In this document: positions 8,332-18,041 of the stretch, piece by piece
Layout: each line of letters opens with the position of its first letter
How positions within the stretch are numbered: position 1 is the first letter of the stretch
Origin: an uncultured Alistipes sp.
GTDB lineage: Bacteria; Bacteroidota; Bacteroidia; Bacteroidales; Rikenellaceae
DNA: 64,000 nt
Assembly (NCBI GenBank): GCA_944321175.1
Contig: CALUKI010000031.1
Coordinates: 1-64,000 of the forward strand
Direction: 5' to 3'
The notes under the pieces: model-generated
The model's input: only the letters and a program-made list of their open reading frames with translations
Databases searched by the model: none
What the model was told of the DNA's origin: nothing
Translations under genes and position numbers: made by a program

Positions 8332-9015
8332 CTAAGCCTCCTCGCGATGGGTTCTGAGGCGTGCGATCGGGGTCAGCGAGCCGACAACGGGATCGCCGAT
8401 TTCGACCAGCACCTCGCTGTCGCGGGGCAGGAGCACATCGATGCGCGAACCGAATTTGATGAACCCGCACACGTCATTCTGCCGTACATGCTGTCCGACT
8501 TTCATATAGGAGACGATACGGCGGGCAATCAGGCCGGCAATCTGGCGGAAGAGCACATGACGGCCGTCCTTCATTTTCACGACGGTCGTCGTACGTTCGT
8601 TTTCGGTCGAGGACTTGGGGTGCCATGCGACGAGGAAACGGCCGGGATGGTATTTGAAATATTCGACGACACCGCCGACGGGCACCCAGTTCATGTGGAC
8701 GTTCGTAATCGACATGAAGATCGAGATCTGCATCATCTCCTGATCGAGATATTCGCTTTCGTGTACGGGTTCCGTCACGACGACACGGCCGTCGCAGGGC
8801 GAGAAGACCAGATCGGCATCATGAATCTTCACACGCCGGGGTTCGCGGAAAAAGGCCACGATGAAGAACCAGAACAGCAGCATCAGGACGACCACGACCC
8901 ATATGAGCGTATCGTTGTCGTGGTTGCTCAGCAGGTGATAGATGCCCGTGCCGAGCAACAGGCAGATCAAGCCCGTGATGCCGATGATTTTGTAGCCCTC
9001 TTTATTGATTTTCAT
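8332..9015 (-). CDS. psd: Phosphatidylserine decarboxylase proenzyme
   Basis: 227 residues, the short Psd type. Two hydrophobic segments (about 10-30 and 37-57) anchor it in the inner membrane, followed by FREPRR, VFSPCDGRVV (about 70-79) and NVHMNWVPVGG (about 105-115). The self-cleavage site is FGSR at 188-191: cleavage between Gly189 and Ser190 generates the pyruvoyl group. It makes phosphatidylethanolamine from phosphatidylserine. It lies 18 nt downstream of cdsA, whose product supplies CDP-diacylglycerol. The phosphatidylserine synthase gene is not in this window. Confidence 0.95.
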   Translation of the reverse strand: MKINKEGYKIIGITGLICLLLGTGIYHLLSNHDNDTLIWVVVVLMLLFWFFIVAFFREPRRVKIHDADLVFSPCDGRVVVTEPVHESEYLDQEMMQISIFMSITNVHMNWVPVGGVVEYFKYHPGRFLVAWHPKSSTENERTTTVVKMKDGRHVLFRQIAGLIARRIVSYMKVGQHVRQNDVCGFIKFGSRIDVLLPRDSEVLVEIGDPVVGSLTPIARLRTHREEA

Positions 9016-9033
9016 TTGAACAGGGATTAATCG

Positions 9034-9891
9034 TTAAACGAAGCGGCCGGCCAGCAACAGGTAGATGAAGACGTAGGGCGTTGCAAGCAGCAGCGCGTCA
9101 AACCGGTCCAGAATTCCGCCGTGCCCGGGGATCACATGGCCGGAATCCTTGACCTGCGAGGCGCGTTTGAACATCGATTCGACCAGATCGCCCGCCACGC
9201 CGGCCAAAGCCGCGACAAGGGCCAGCCCGCCCCACAGCCAAAGGCTTGCATCGAGCAGACGGGCGACAATCAGGCCGACGGCGACGGCACCGGCAACACC
9301 GCCGAAGAACCCTTCCCATGATTTTTTCGGAGAGAGCCGCTCACAGAGCCGATGTTTGCCGAGCGTCATTCCCGCCACATAGGCAAACACGTCGTTTGCC
9401 CAGATGACCAGGATGTAGCACAACACCATGAAGGGCTGCCACCCGCCGGCATAAAGTGCGGGGAAATAGAGCAGCAGCGACAAGGGAAGAGCGATATAAA
9501 GCACACCGAGCGACGTTGCGCCGAGATTGGCCAGCGGAGTCGGGCTTTTACGGAAAAGCTCGCAGACGAAGAGTGTCGGGAGCGCCAGCGCGACGTAAAC
9601 CAGCAAGACGAAGACGATGGCACCGATACGCTCCGTAACGGGCTGCTCGAAGACACGCGCCACGACGAAGTTCAGAAGAAAGAGGGTCACGCCGATCGCC
9701 AGTCCCAGCCATCGCTGGGGCGAAATCCCCGTATCTTCGGACAGTCTGTAGAATTCCAGCATTCCACCGATGAGAATCAGCAGCAGCAACGCCCCGAAAC
9801 TCCATTGGGACCACAGAATCGCCCCGACGAAGATGCCGGTCAGGACAAGGCCGCTGAATGTTCTTACAAGCAGGTTCTTCATCTTTTCCAT
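9034..9891 (-). CDS. cdsA: Phosphatidate cytidylyltransferase (CDP-diacylglycerol synthase)
   Basis: 285 residues with about eight membrane segments. It forms CDP-diacylglycerol from phosphatidate and CTP at the inner membrane. The signature near the C-terminus is clear: FKRASQVKDSGHVIPGHGG then ILDRFDALL, preceded by the SPKKSWEGFFGG motif. The ATG (9889-9891) overlaps the ftsH TGA (9891-9893) by one base, indicating coupled translation; a GTG one codon earlier is possible. It feeds psd directly downstream. Confidence 0.95.
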   Translation of the reverse strand: MEKMKNLLVRTFSGLVLTGIFVGAILWSQWSFGALLLLILIGGMLEFYRLSEDTGISPQRWLGLAIGVTLFLLNFVVARVFEQPVTERIGAIVFVLLVYVALALPTLFVCELFRKSPTPLANLGATSLGVLYIALPLSLLLYFPALYAGGWQPFMVLCYILVIWANDVFAYVAGMTLGKHRLCERLSPKKSWEGFFGGVAGAVAVGLIVARLLDASLWLWGGLALVAALAGVAGDLVESMFKRASQVKDSGHVIPGHGGILDRFDALLLATPYVFIYLLLAGRFV

Positions 9892-12011
9892 CACTGTTTC
9901 GTTCCGTTTTCGGAATTTTCGGAGTCGTCGCGTCCCGCATCGTTCGCGGAAGCCGCTACCGGTCCGGCTTCGACCGGATCACCCGTCGGAACCGCTGCAG
10001 CGGTGTCATCCTCCGCAACGGAGGTCTCATGCGGGTTCTCTTCGGAAGGCTTCTCCGTTCCGGAAGCCGTTTCCGCCGCCTTGCTTTTGAGCGACTGCGC
10101 CGAAGGTCCCAACAGCCGTTCAAGATCCTCCGCATAGATCGTCTCCTTCTCCAGCAGCATATCGGCCATCGCATTGATCTTGTCGTTTTTCTCCTCGATG
10201 ATCGCCCGCGCCCGTTTGTATGCCTCTTCGAGCATCCGGCGCACCTCATCGTCAATATCGCGAGCCGTCTCTTCGCTGAAAGGCTTGGTAAAGGTATCGC
10301 GCATACCGGTCGAGTCGTAGTAGCTGATCGGCCCGATCTTCTTGCTCATACCGTAGTAGGCAACCATCGCATAGGCCGTTTTCGTCGCCCGTTCCAGATC
10401 GCTCAGGGCTCCGGCGCCCAGCGTTCCGTAATTCACCTCTTCGGCGATACGGCCACCCAAAAGTCCGGACAGCTGCTCTTCGAGCGCCTCATCGGTCACA
10501 TGCACCCGCTCTTCATCGGGCACCGACCATGTAGCGCCGAGCGCCCTGCCGCGCGGCACGACCGTCACCTTCAGTACGGGATCGCATTCGGGCAGCGACC
10601 ACATGATCAAGGCATGACCCGCTTCATGAATCGCCGTTACACGGCGTTCGGCCGCCGTCATCGGCATGTTCCGCTTCTCCAGGCCGCCGACAATCCGGTC
10701 GATGGCCGCCATGAAATCATCCCGGCCGATGCTCTTTTTATCATGACGCGCAGCAATCAAGGCCGCTTCGTTGCAGACATTGGCGATGTCGGCACCGGAG
10801 AATCCGGGGGTCTGGCGCGCAAGGAATTCACGGTCCACCGTTTTGTCGAGTTTGAGGTTGCGCATGTGCACGGCAAAGACCTCGGCACGTTCATGGATAT
10901 CGGGCAGCCCCACATCAATCTGCCGGTCGAAACGTCCGGCCCGCATCAACGCCTTGTCCAGAATATCGACGCGGTTCGTTGCGGCCAGCACGATGACGCC
11001 GGAGTTGGTCTGGAATCCGTCCATCTCCGTAAGCAGTTGGTTCAGCGTATTCTCACGCTCATCGTTGCCCGAAAATCCGGCGTTTTTGCCGCGAGCGCGG
11101 CCGATGGCGTCGATCTCGTCGATGAAGACGATGCAAGGCGCCTTCTGCTTTGCCTGTTCGAAGAGGTCGCGCACGCGCGATGCGCCGACGCCGACGAACA
11201 TCTCCACGAAATCCGATCCCGAAATCGACAGGAAAGGCACGTTGGCCTCGCCTGCGACGGCCTTTGCCAGCAGGGTCTTTCCGGTACCCGGAGGGCCTAC
11301 GAGCAGAGCGCCTTTGGGGATCTTCGCACCCAGTTCGCGGTATTTTTCGGGTTTCCGCAGGAAATCGACAATCTCCATCACCTCGACCTTGGCCTCTTCG
11401 AGACCGGCCACATCCTTGAATGTAACCCGTTTGGGAGCATCCTTGTCATAAACCTGCGCCTTGGCCTTGCCGACATTCATCAGGCCGCCGGCACCGGCAC
11501 CTCCGCCGCGCGACAACATGCCGCGCATGATGAAGATCCACACGCCGATAATCAACAGCCAGGGAAGGAAATTGATCAGCAGGTTCATCCATCCTCCGTT
11601 CTCGCGGTTCTCGTAGGTCAGGACGACCTTGTTTCCCGATTCATTCTGAGCCTTGTCGAGATCCTGCCGGAACGAATCGACCGAACCGATATTGAAGCGC
11701 AGCTGCACGCCGTTGTCGGGCATCCGCCTGAACTGGGGACGTGTCGAGTCGGAACGGTATTTTTCTGCCGCACCCTTTTTGAGGGACACTTCGGCCACAT
11801 CGCGGTTCACGACTTCGATTTTCTCGACATCGCCGTTCCGGATCATCTCATCGACCGTATTCCAGTCGCTGAGGACAGGATCCGTACTCTCCGTGCCGAC
11901 AAGCGAATAGCCAATGATAAAGGCTGCCACCAGCACATAGATCCACATATAGGAGGGACGCGGCATCATCGGATTTCTGTTACCGCCATCCTTCTGGTTT
12001 TTCATTGCCAT
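9891..12011 (-). CDS. ftsH: ATP-dependent zinc metalloprotease FtsH
   Basis: 706 residues. Two membrane helices (about 21-38 and 147-165) flank a periplasmic domain. Then come the AAA+ module with Walker A GPPGTGKT (239-246), Walker B FIDEID (296-301) and the SRH region, and the zinc site HEAGH (462-466). The C-terminal tail is long, acidic and Ser/Thr/Glu-rich, longer than in E. coli. It degrades damaged membrane proteins and regulatory targets. It sits between rsfS (9-nt gap) and cdsA (overlap), so a proteolysis gene is transcribed with lipid synthesis genes. Confidence 0.98.
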   Translation of the reverse strand: MAMKNQKDGGNRNPMMPRPSYMWIYVLVAAFIIGYSLVGTESTDPVLSDWNTVDEMIRNGDVEKIEVVNRDVAEVSLKKGAAEKYRSDSTRPQFRRMPDNGVQLRFNIGSVDSFRQDLDKAQNESGNKVVLTYENRENGGWMNLLINFLPWLLIIGVWIFIMRGMLSRGGGAGAGGLMNVGKAKAQVYDKDAPKRVTFKDVAGLEEAKVEVMEIVDFLRKPEKYRELGAKIPKGALLVGPPGTGKTLLAKAVAGEANVPFLSISGSDFVEMFVGVGASRVRDLFEQAKQKAPCIVFIDEIDAIGRARGKNAGFSGNDERENTLNQLLTEMDGFQTNSGVIVLAATNRVDILDKALMRAGRFDRQIDVGLPDIHERAEVFAVHMRNLKLDKTVDREFLARQTPGFSGADIANVCNEAALIAARHDKKSIGRDDFMAAIDRIVGGLEKRNMPMTAAERRVTAIHEAGHALIMWSLPECDPVLKVTVVPRGRALGATWSVPDEERVHVTDEALEEQLSGLLGGRIAEEVNYGTLGAGALSDLERATKTAYAMVAYYGMSKKIGPISYYDSTGMRDTFTKPFSEETARDIDDEVRRMLEEAYKRARAIIEEKNDKINAMADMLLEKETIYAEDLERLLGPSAQSLKSKAAETASGTEKPSEENPHETSVAEDDTAAAVPTGDPVEAGPVAASANDAGRDDSENSENGTKQ

Positions 12012-12020
12012 AGAAATTTC

Positions 12021-12371
12021 TTATACCTCGTAATCGTAACGTTTCATCGGAGCATCGGCCCACAACTCTTCCAATTTATAGAAAGAGCGGAGTTCGGTCG
12101 TGAAGATGTGCACCACCACATCGAGGTAGTCCATCGCCACCCACAATCCGGTTTGCTTGCCTTCCACACGCCAAACGTTCTGACCCAACTTTTGTTGTAC
12201 GGTCTCTTCGATACCGTCGGCAATGGCTGCGACCTGTGTAGTCGAATCGGCATTGCAAACGACGAAGTGCGAGCAGATTGCCCCGTCGAAACCCGAGAGG
12301 TCCAACGATACAATATCCTTACCTTTTTTATCCTGAATTGCACCGACAATGGTCTCTATCAGTTCATTCAT
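12021..12371 (-). CDS. rsfS: Ribosome silencing factor RsfS/YbeB
   Basis: 116 residues. The family core is easily read: DKKGKDIVSLDLSGFDGAIC, SHFVVCNADSTTQVAAIADG, WVAMDYLDVVVHIFT, then FYKLEELWADAP near the end. RsfS binds ribosomal protein uL14 and blocks subunit joining when nutrients are low. The ATG at 12371 gives the usual MNELIETIVGAIQDKKG start; the open frame upstream is not conserved. It is the first gene of the six-gene operon that runs to 6811. Confidence 0.93.
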   Translation of the reverse strand: MNELIETIVGAIQDKKGKDIVSLDLSGFDGAICSHFVVCNADSTTQVAAIADGIEETVQQKLGQNVWRVEGKQTGLWVAMDYLDVVVHIFTTELRSFYKLEELWADAPMKRYDYEV

Positions 12372-12760
12372 ATCATTTGTTTTCAATAGCACGCCATATC
12401 CGCGCAAAGATAGCAATAAAATCGGAATCGACGAAACCCGAAGGGAAATATCCGTCATATTTACCTCCGGAGAGGTGCAACAGCATGAAATGCGCAGCCG
12501 GGCCGTCGGGCTTTGCGCCGGTTCGCCTTTTCCCGACAGGACCGAACCGGCAGGACACCCCTGTTTCGGCGGAGCGCCATTTCAGCAGGAGCGTGCTGCG
12601 GGGAGCCTGCACGGGAGCGTATCAAGCGTATCGGCAGGAGCGTGCGCCCAACGGGGGGAACGCTCCGTATGAGGACGATGCCGCGCAAGACGGAGGCTGG
12701 CAGCAAGAGGCCGTCGCGCTTCTGCAACCGCCGTTCTTGCCTGCCGAAAACGCCGGACTT
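12372..12760. other. Intergenic region between rsfS and oxyR
   Basis: Besides the rsfS promoter at its left end, this 389-nt stretch holds only open frames without recognisable products. It also covers the 3' side of oxyR; I did not find a convincing T-tailed terminator. Confidence 0.4.
12405..12436 (-). promoter_or_regulatory. Promoter of the rsfS-ftsH-cdsA-psd operon
   Basis: Minus-strand TTTC (12433-12436, one mismatch to TTTG), 20-nt spacer, TATCTTTG (12405-12412). The leader before the rsfS ATG would be about 30 nt. Confidence 0.65.
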
Positions 12761-13648
12761 TCACTTCCGGTAAGTACGGATCGATTCGGCCAGCGCATGA
12801 ATGATCGACGATTTCACATAGGTGCGCCGCACGGCAATGGCGATTTTACGCGAGGTCGCCCCCTTGGCCAGCGGCTTGACACGATCGCGATGCTCCCTGG
12901 GGACATATTCGACGGCCATTTCGGGGATGATCGTCACGCATTGCGTACAATCCACGATGCGCATGAGCGTATCGAGCGATCCCGATTCGAAATAGTAGTG
13001 CGACGGGACGTTGCGTTTGGCCTGACAGAGTTCGATGACCTGATCGCGCATGCAGTTGCCGTCCGACAGCAGAATCAGCTCGCGCAGATCGATGTCCTCG
13101 ATACGGATATTGGAACGTTCGTAGAGGGGGTTTTCCGGCGACACATAGACGAAAAAGCGGTCGTCGAAAAGCTCCTGTTCCTGAATGCCTTCGCCGCAAG
13201 TGCCGCCGGCAACCAGCGCCGCATCGATCCGGTCGTGCTTCATCGCCTCGACAATATCGCGCGTCATGAGCTCCTTGACCTCCAGTTCGACATGGGGATA
13301 GTCGCGGACGAACCCGGGCAGGAACTTGTGCAGGAGATAAGGGGCGATGGTCGGGATGACGCCCAAACGCAGACGTCCGGCCACCTCGCCCTTGAGTTCG
13401 GCGACCGATTCGCGGATGTTTTCATAGGCGCGCAGCGTTTCGCGGGCCCGCTCCAGCACCACCTCACCGGCTTCGGTCGCAATGACGGGTTTCTTCGAAC
13501 GGTCGAGCAGCACGACCCCCAGTTCCTCTTCGAGGGATTTGATCTGCATGCTCAACGACGGTTGGGTTACGAAACAGTGCTCGGCGGCCAGCGAGAAACT
13601 CCCGCAGTTGGCAACAGCCAGCAGGTATTCAAGTTGGATGATGGTCAT
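12761..13648 (-). CDS. oxyR: Hydrogen peroxide-sensing LysR-type regulator OxyR
   Basis: 295 residues. The N-terminal LysR helix-turn-helix is MTIIQLEYLLAVANCGSFSL and onward (about 1-60), followed by the substrate-like regulatory domain. Cys199 and Cys208 (in GNCMRDQVIELC) have exactly the spacing and numbering of the redox pair of E. coli OxyR, which forms a disulfide on peroxide exposure. This supports OxyR over a generic LysR regulator. It is divergent from trpS across 130 nt. In other Bacteroidota OxyR controls katA, dps and ahpCF; none is present here, so its targets lie elsewhere. Confidence 0.93.
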   Translation of the reverse strand: MTIIQLEYLLAVANCGSFSLAAEHCFVTQPSLSMQIKSLEEELGVVLLDRSKKPVIATEAGEVVLERARETLRAYENIRESVAELKGEVAGRLRLGVIPTIAPYLLHKFLPGFVRDYPHVELEVKELMTRDIVEAMKHDRIDAALVAGGTCGEGIQEQELFDDRFFVYVSPENPLYERSNIRIEDIDLRELILLSDGNCMRDQVIELCQAKRNVPSHYYFESGSLDTLMRIVDCTQCVTIIPEMAVEYVPREHRDRVKPLAKGATSRKIAIAVRRTYVKSSIIHALAESIRTYRK

Positions 13649-13673
13649 ATACGAAGGAACTTATTCTGTTGTG

Positions 13674-13705
13674 CAAATATATAAAAAAACCTTATATCCG
13701 ACAAC
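13674..13705 (-). promoter_or_regulatory. oxyR promoter
   Basis: Minus-strand GTTG (13702-13705), 20-nt spacer, TATATTTG (13674-13681). Its -33 box abuts the likely -33 box of the opposing trpS promoter. Confidence 0.55.
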
Positions 13706-13740
13706 TTTGGACAGAGAGAACGAGATTTTTCCTACTTTTG
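13706..13740 (+). promoter_or_regulatory. Likely trpS promoter
   Basis: TTTG (13706-13709) and TACTTTTG (13733-13740), with a 23-nt spacer that is longer than usual. The -7 box ends 38 nt before the trpS ATG. Confidence 0.5.
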
Positions 13741-13751
13741 TCCATCAATAA

Positions 13752-14903
<1,152 letters not shown>

Positions 14904-14962
14904 CATCTTCGCACCGCCGGCCGGAGCCGGCAACAGGCGAAGTTCTGCAGACAGGACAGGTC

Positions 14963-16759
14963 ATGAAGCTGAAGTTGAAGGATTTTCGCTACGAGCGCAT
15001 CTACGCGTTGTTCTATCGCCTTACGCGGCGGCTGAGCAACCGTCAGATCATGATGCTGCTTGCCATGATCGTCGGGATCCTTGCAGGTGCGGGCACCTAT
15101 CTGTTCGAGATGCTGCTCTATGCAATCAAGAGCTGTCTGGTCAACTGGTTCCCGGTCGATGACGCCCATTTTCTGTTGTTGATCTATCCGGCCGTCGGTA
15201 TCATTCTGGCGACCCTGTTCGTCCGTTACATCGTGCGGGACAACATCTCGGAGGGTGTCACGCGCGTACTTTACGCCATGTCGCGGCGCGACTCGCGCAT
15301 TGCGCCGCACAACTGCTGGACCTCGATCGTGGGCGGCGCCACGACGATCGGCTTCGGCGGTTCGGTCGGTCCGGAGGCGCCGATCGTCCTGACGGGAGCG
15401 GCCATCGGCTCGAACGTGGGACAGCTGGCGCGTCTGAACTACCGCAATACGACGCTGCTGCTCTGCTGCGGCGCGGGTGCCGCCATTGCCGCCATCTTCA
15501 AGGCGCCCATCACGGGTGTCGTCTTCGTGCTGGAGATCCTGATGCTCGACATTACGGCCTCGTCGGTCATCCCGCTGCTCATCGCCTCGATCACGGCCAC
15601 GACCATCGCGCTCGTCTTCCGGGGCTTCGATCCCATCATTGCCGTTACGCTGACGGAAGCCGATGCCTTCGAGTTGCGGCAGATTCCGATGTTCATCCTG
15701 CTGGGAGTTCTCTGCGGTCTGATGTCCTACTATTTCACGACCGTCAATTCGCGCATCGGGACCTTTTACCGGAATATCAAGACACAAGGCCGCAAATGGC
15801 TCTATGCGGGCATCACGCTGGGCATTCTGCTCTTCATCTTCCCGCCGCTCTACGGCGAAGGCTACGAAGGGTTTACGTCATTGATGCACGGTGACACGAA
15901 GTCGCTGTTCGACTCGTCGCTGTTCTACCGGTTCAGCGACATCGACTGGGTAGTGATTCTCTACGTTGCGGCGATCATGTTCTTCAAAGTGGTAGCCATG
16001 TCCTCGACGAATGCCGCAGGCGGTGTCGGCGGAACTTTCGCACCCTCGCTGTTCGTCGGAGCCTTCACGGGAGCGATCGTCGCCCTGCTGTTCAACACGC
16101 TGTTCGGCTGGAATCTCTCGATCGCCTCCTTCACGCTGGTAGGCATGGCCGGCGTGATGTCGGGGGTGATGAACGCCCCGCTGACCTCAATCTTCCTGAT
16201 TGCGGAGCTGTCGAGCGGTTACGGGCTGTTCATCCCGCTGATGATCGTCGCCTGCATTTCGTTCGCGGTGGATTACTACCTCGATCCCGACTCGATCTAT
16301 ACAAAACAACTGCGGCTGAAGGGCGAGCTGCTCACGCACGACAAGGATCAGTCGGTCTTCGTATTTCTGAAGCTGGATGAGCTGATGGAGACCGATTTTT
16401 ACCGCATTCGCGAGACGTTCACCCTGGGCGATCTGGTGCATGTGATCGCGCATGCACGGCGGAACATCTTCCCCGTGATTGACAATTTCGGACGGCTGCT
16501 CGGTGTGGTACAGTTGGATGACCTGCGCGAGGACATGTTCAAACGCGAGAAATGGGGCATCCCGATCAGCCGATACATGATCCAGCCGCCCGACCGGATT
16601 CTCCAGCACGAACAGATCCAGTCGGTGCTGCCGAAATTCGAAGAGAATCAGACATGGATGCTGCCGGTCGTCGATAAGCAGAACCGTTATCTGGGATTCA
16701 TCTCGAAATCCCGTATTCTGAACGCCTACCGCGAACAGTTGGTCAAGATCCAGCAGTAA
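14963..16759 (+). CDS. ClC family chloride channel/transporter with CBS domains
   Basis: 598 residues: a ClC membrane domain (about 25-440) and two C-terminal CBS domains (about 450-590). ClC motifs can be placed: GGSVGPEAP (132-140) for the second conserved loop (GREGP in E. coli ClcA) and GGTFAP (356-361) for the third. At the position of the ClcA gating glutamate (Glu148) this protein has Val135, as in some channel-like or uncoupled ClCs. The first selectivity loop is also divergent (DNISEGVTRV, about 93-102). Anion specificity and coupling cannot be assigned. CBS domains suggest adenine-nucleotide or similar regulation. Confidence 0.9.
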   Translation: MKLKLKDFRYERIYALFYRLTRRLSNRQIMMLLAMIVGILAGAGTYLFEMLLYAIKSCLVNWFPVDDAHFLLLIYPAVGIILATLFVRYIVRDNISEGVTRVLYAMSRRDSRIAPHNCWTSIVGGATTIGFGGSVGPEAPIVLTGAAIGSNVGQLARLNYRNTTLLLCCGAGAAIAAIFKAPITGVVFVLEILMLDITASSVIPLLIASITATTIALVFRGFDPIIAVTLTEADAFELRQIPMFILLGVLCGLMSYYFTTVNSRIGTFYRNIKTQGRKWLYAGITLGILLFIFPPLYGEGYEGFTSLMHGDTKSLFDSSLFYRFSDIDWVVILYVAAIMFFKVVAMSSTNAAGGVGGTFAPSLFVGAFTGAIVALLFNTLFGWNLSIASFTLVGMAGVMSGVMNAPLTSIFLIAELSSGYGLFIPLMIVACISFAVDYYLDPDSIYTKQLRLKGELLTHDKDQSVFVFLKLDELMETDFYRIRETFTLGDLVHVIAHARRNIFPVIDNFGRLLGVVQLDDLREDMFKREKWGIPISRYMIQPPDRILQHEQIQSVLPKFEENQTWMLPVVDKQNRYLGFISKSRILNAYREQLVKIQQ

Positions 16760-16811
16760 GGGCCGGCCGGCAGGGCATCCGGCAGAAGAGGCGGCGGAGA
16801 GGATAAACACA

Positions 16812-16843
16812 TCGGAGCCGACCCGTTTTGCGGCCGGCTCCGA
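16812..16843. terminator. Hairpin between the convergent clc and flavin reductase genes
   Basis: Perfect 9-bp stem TCGGAGCCG/CGGCTCCGA separated by a 14-nt loop, in the 111-nt gap between the two convergent genes. It could stop transcripts from both sides. Confidence 0.55.
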
Positions 16844-16870
16844 CAGATGAAAGAGCGATATTCGGAAGCC

Positions 16871-17383
16871 TCATCGTCTCCGATAGGCATGTTCGATCTC
16901 GGCGATATAGATCTTGTGGAAATCGCCCGCCTCATACCAACGGTCGATCACGTCGCGATCGAGGAAATTTTCGGGCTGCATCCGGCCGACATACATCTTG
17001 CGGCACTGGAGGATGAGCCGCGCTTCACGGATGGCCGGCACCCCGTCATCGGTATAGACAGTCGATAGTCCTGCGTTGGCGATCTTCGGTTCGTTCCGTC
17101 CGCTGTGACTGCCGCAGTAAGCCAGCGCCTTGTGAAAGGCCGCATCGAAAAACGAAAGGCTCAGACGGGGTTCCCGCTCGACGAACCCGATGGTATAACG
17201 CTGCGGGCGGATTACCGCCATTACGGCATGCCGGCCCCACATCTCGCCCACCATGCCCCACGAAGCGGTCATCGTATTGCATTGTTCTCGGTTTCCGGCC
17301 GTGATAAGCATCCACTCGCTGCCGATCGCACGGATAAAATTGTCATCGACACGCAGGATGTCGATCTCTTCAAACCCTTCCAT
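16871..17383 (-). CDS. Flavin reductase family protein (FMN-binding)
   Basis: 170 residues with the FMN-binding split-barrel pattern of the flavin reductase family: WMLITAGNREQCNTMTASWG (about 24-43), GFVEREPRLSLSFF (about 66-79) and CGSHSGRNEPK (about 89-99). Such proteins bind FMN and often reduce it with NAD(P)H or act as small flavoproteins; the partner is not evident. rnhA lies 99 nt upstream on the same strand. Confidence 0.82.
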   Translation of the reverse strand: MEGFEEIDILRVDDNFIRAIGSEWMLITAGNREQCNTMTASWGMVGEMWGRHAVMAVIRPQRYTIGFVEREPRLSLSFFDAAFHKALAYCGSHSGRNEPKIANAGLSTVYTDDGVPAIREARLILQCRKMYVGRMQPENFLDRDVIDRWYEAGDFHKIYIAEIEHAYRRR

Positions 17384-17482
17384 ATCCCGTTTTCATTAAA
17401 ATTCCATTCGGCAAGAGCGGGTTGCGTCCTCTTTTCACCTCCGTCCAACAATCATGCGGGAGATTGCCCGCAAACTGGAACC

Positions 17483-17947
17483 CTACGCTTGCTGCGGCGC
17501 CGTCTCGTACCCTTCATCGACAAGCAGGTTGCTGCCGTTCGCGGCAGCGACGGCCATCTGGTCGCAACGGTTGTTCTCGACCGTTTCGGCATGGCCCTTC
17601 ACCCAGACGAAACGTACATGATGCCGGCGATAAACCCGCAGGAAGCGGCGCCAGAGATCGGGATTCTTCTTTCCCTGAAACCCCTTCTTCTCCCAGCTGA
17701 AGAGCCATCCTTTGGCAACGGCATCGACGACATACTTCGAGTCGGAATAGACCACGACGTCGCTGCCCTCGAATTTGAGCATTTCGAGCGCAACGCAGAC
17801 GGCCGTCAGTTCCATGCGGTTGTTGGTCGTCAGGCGATAGCCCGCCGCGACCTCCTTCCGGAACGGACCGCTGATCAGCACCGCCCCGTAACCGCCCCGG
17901 CCGGGGTTTCCCAATGCCGAACCATCGGTATAGATCGTTATCTCCAT
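17483..17947 (-). CDS. rnhA: Ribonuclease HI
   Basis: 154 residues, close to E. coli RNase HI. The catalytic residues are present: Asp8 (YTDGS), Glu46 (RMEL), Asp69 (SDS), His119 (KGHA) and Asp129 (RCDQ). It removes RNA from RNA-DNA hybrids. The ATG at 17947 gives MEITIYTDGSALGNPG, with no extra N-terminal hybrid-binding domain. It lies 94 nt after valS; the gap contains a strong hairpin. Confidence 0.95.
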   Translation of the reverse strand: MEITIYTDGSALGNPGRGGYGAVLISGPFRKEVAAGYRLTTNNRMELTAVCVALEMLKFEGSDVVVYSDSKYVVDAVAKGWLFSWEKKGFQGKKNPDLWRRFLRVYRRHHVRFVWVKGHAETVENNRCDQMAVAAANGSNLLVDEGYETAPQQA

Positions 17948-17963
17948 AGGTCGTTCCCAATTG

Positions 17964-17990
17964 CGAACCGGCAGGAATCCTGCCGGTTCG
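17964..17990 (-). terminator. Hairpin between valS and rnhA
   Basis: Near-perfect palindrome, CGAACCGGCAGGA followed by its complement, with essentially no loop beyond the centre. There is no T-run after it on the minus strand, so it may be an RNA-stabilising or attenuating hairpin rather than a full terminator. Confidence 0.4.
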
Positions 17991-18041
17991 TTGCACGCAA
18001 TCACGCCTCCGCCCGCGTTGCAGCGGAGCCGTTTGCATCCG

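Noticed and set aside
9858..12389. 843-codon open frame on the plus strand
   Set aside because: It lies fully antisense to ftsH and rsfS. Its composition is that of a reversed GC-rich coding frame, and it shows no domain.
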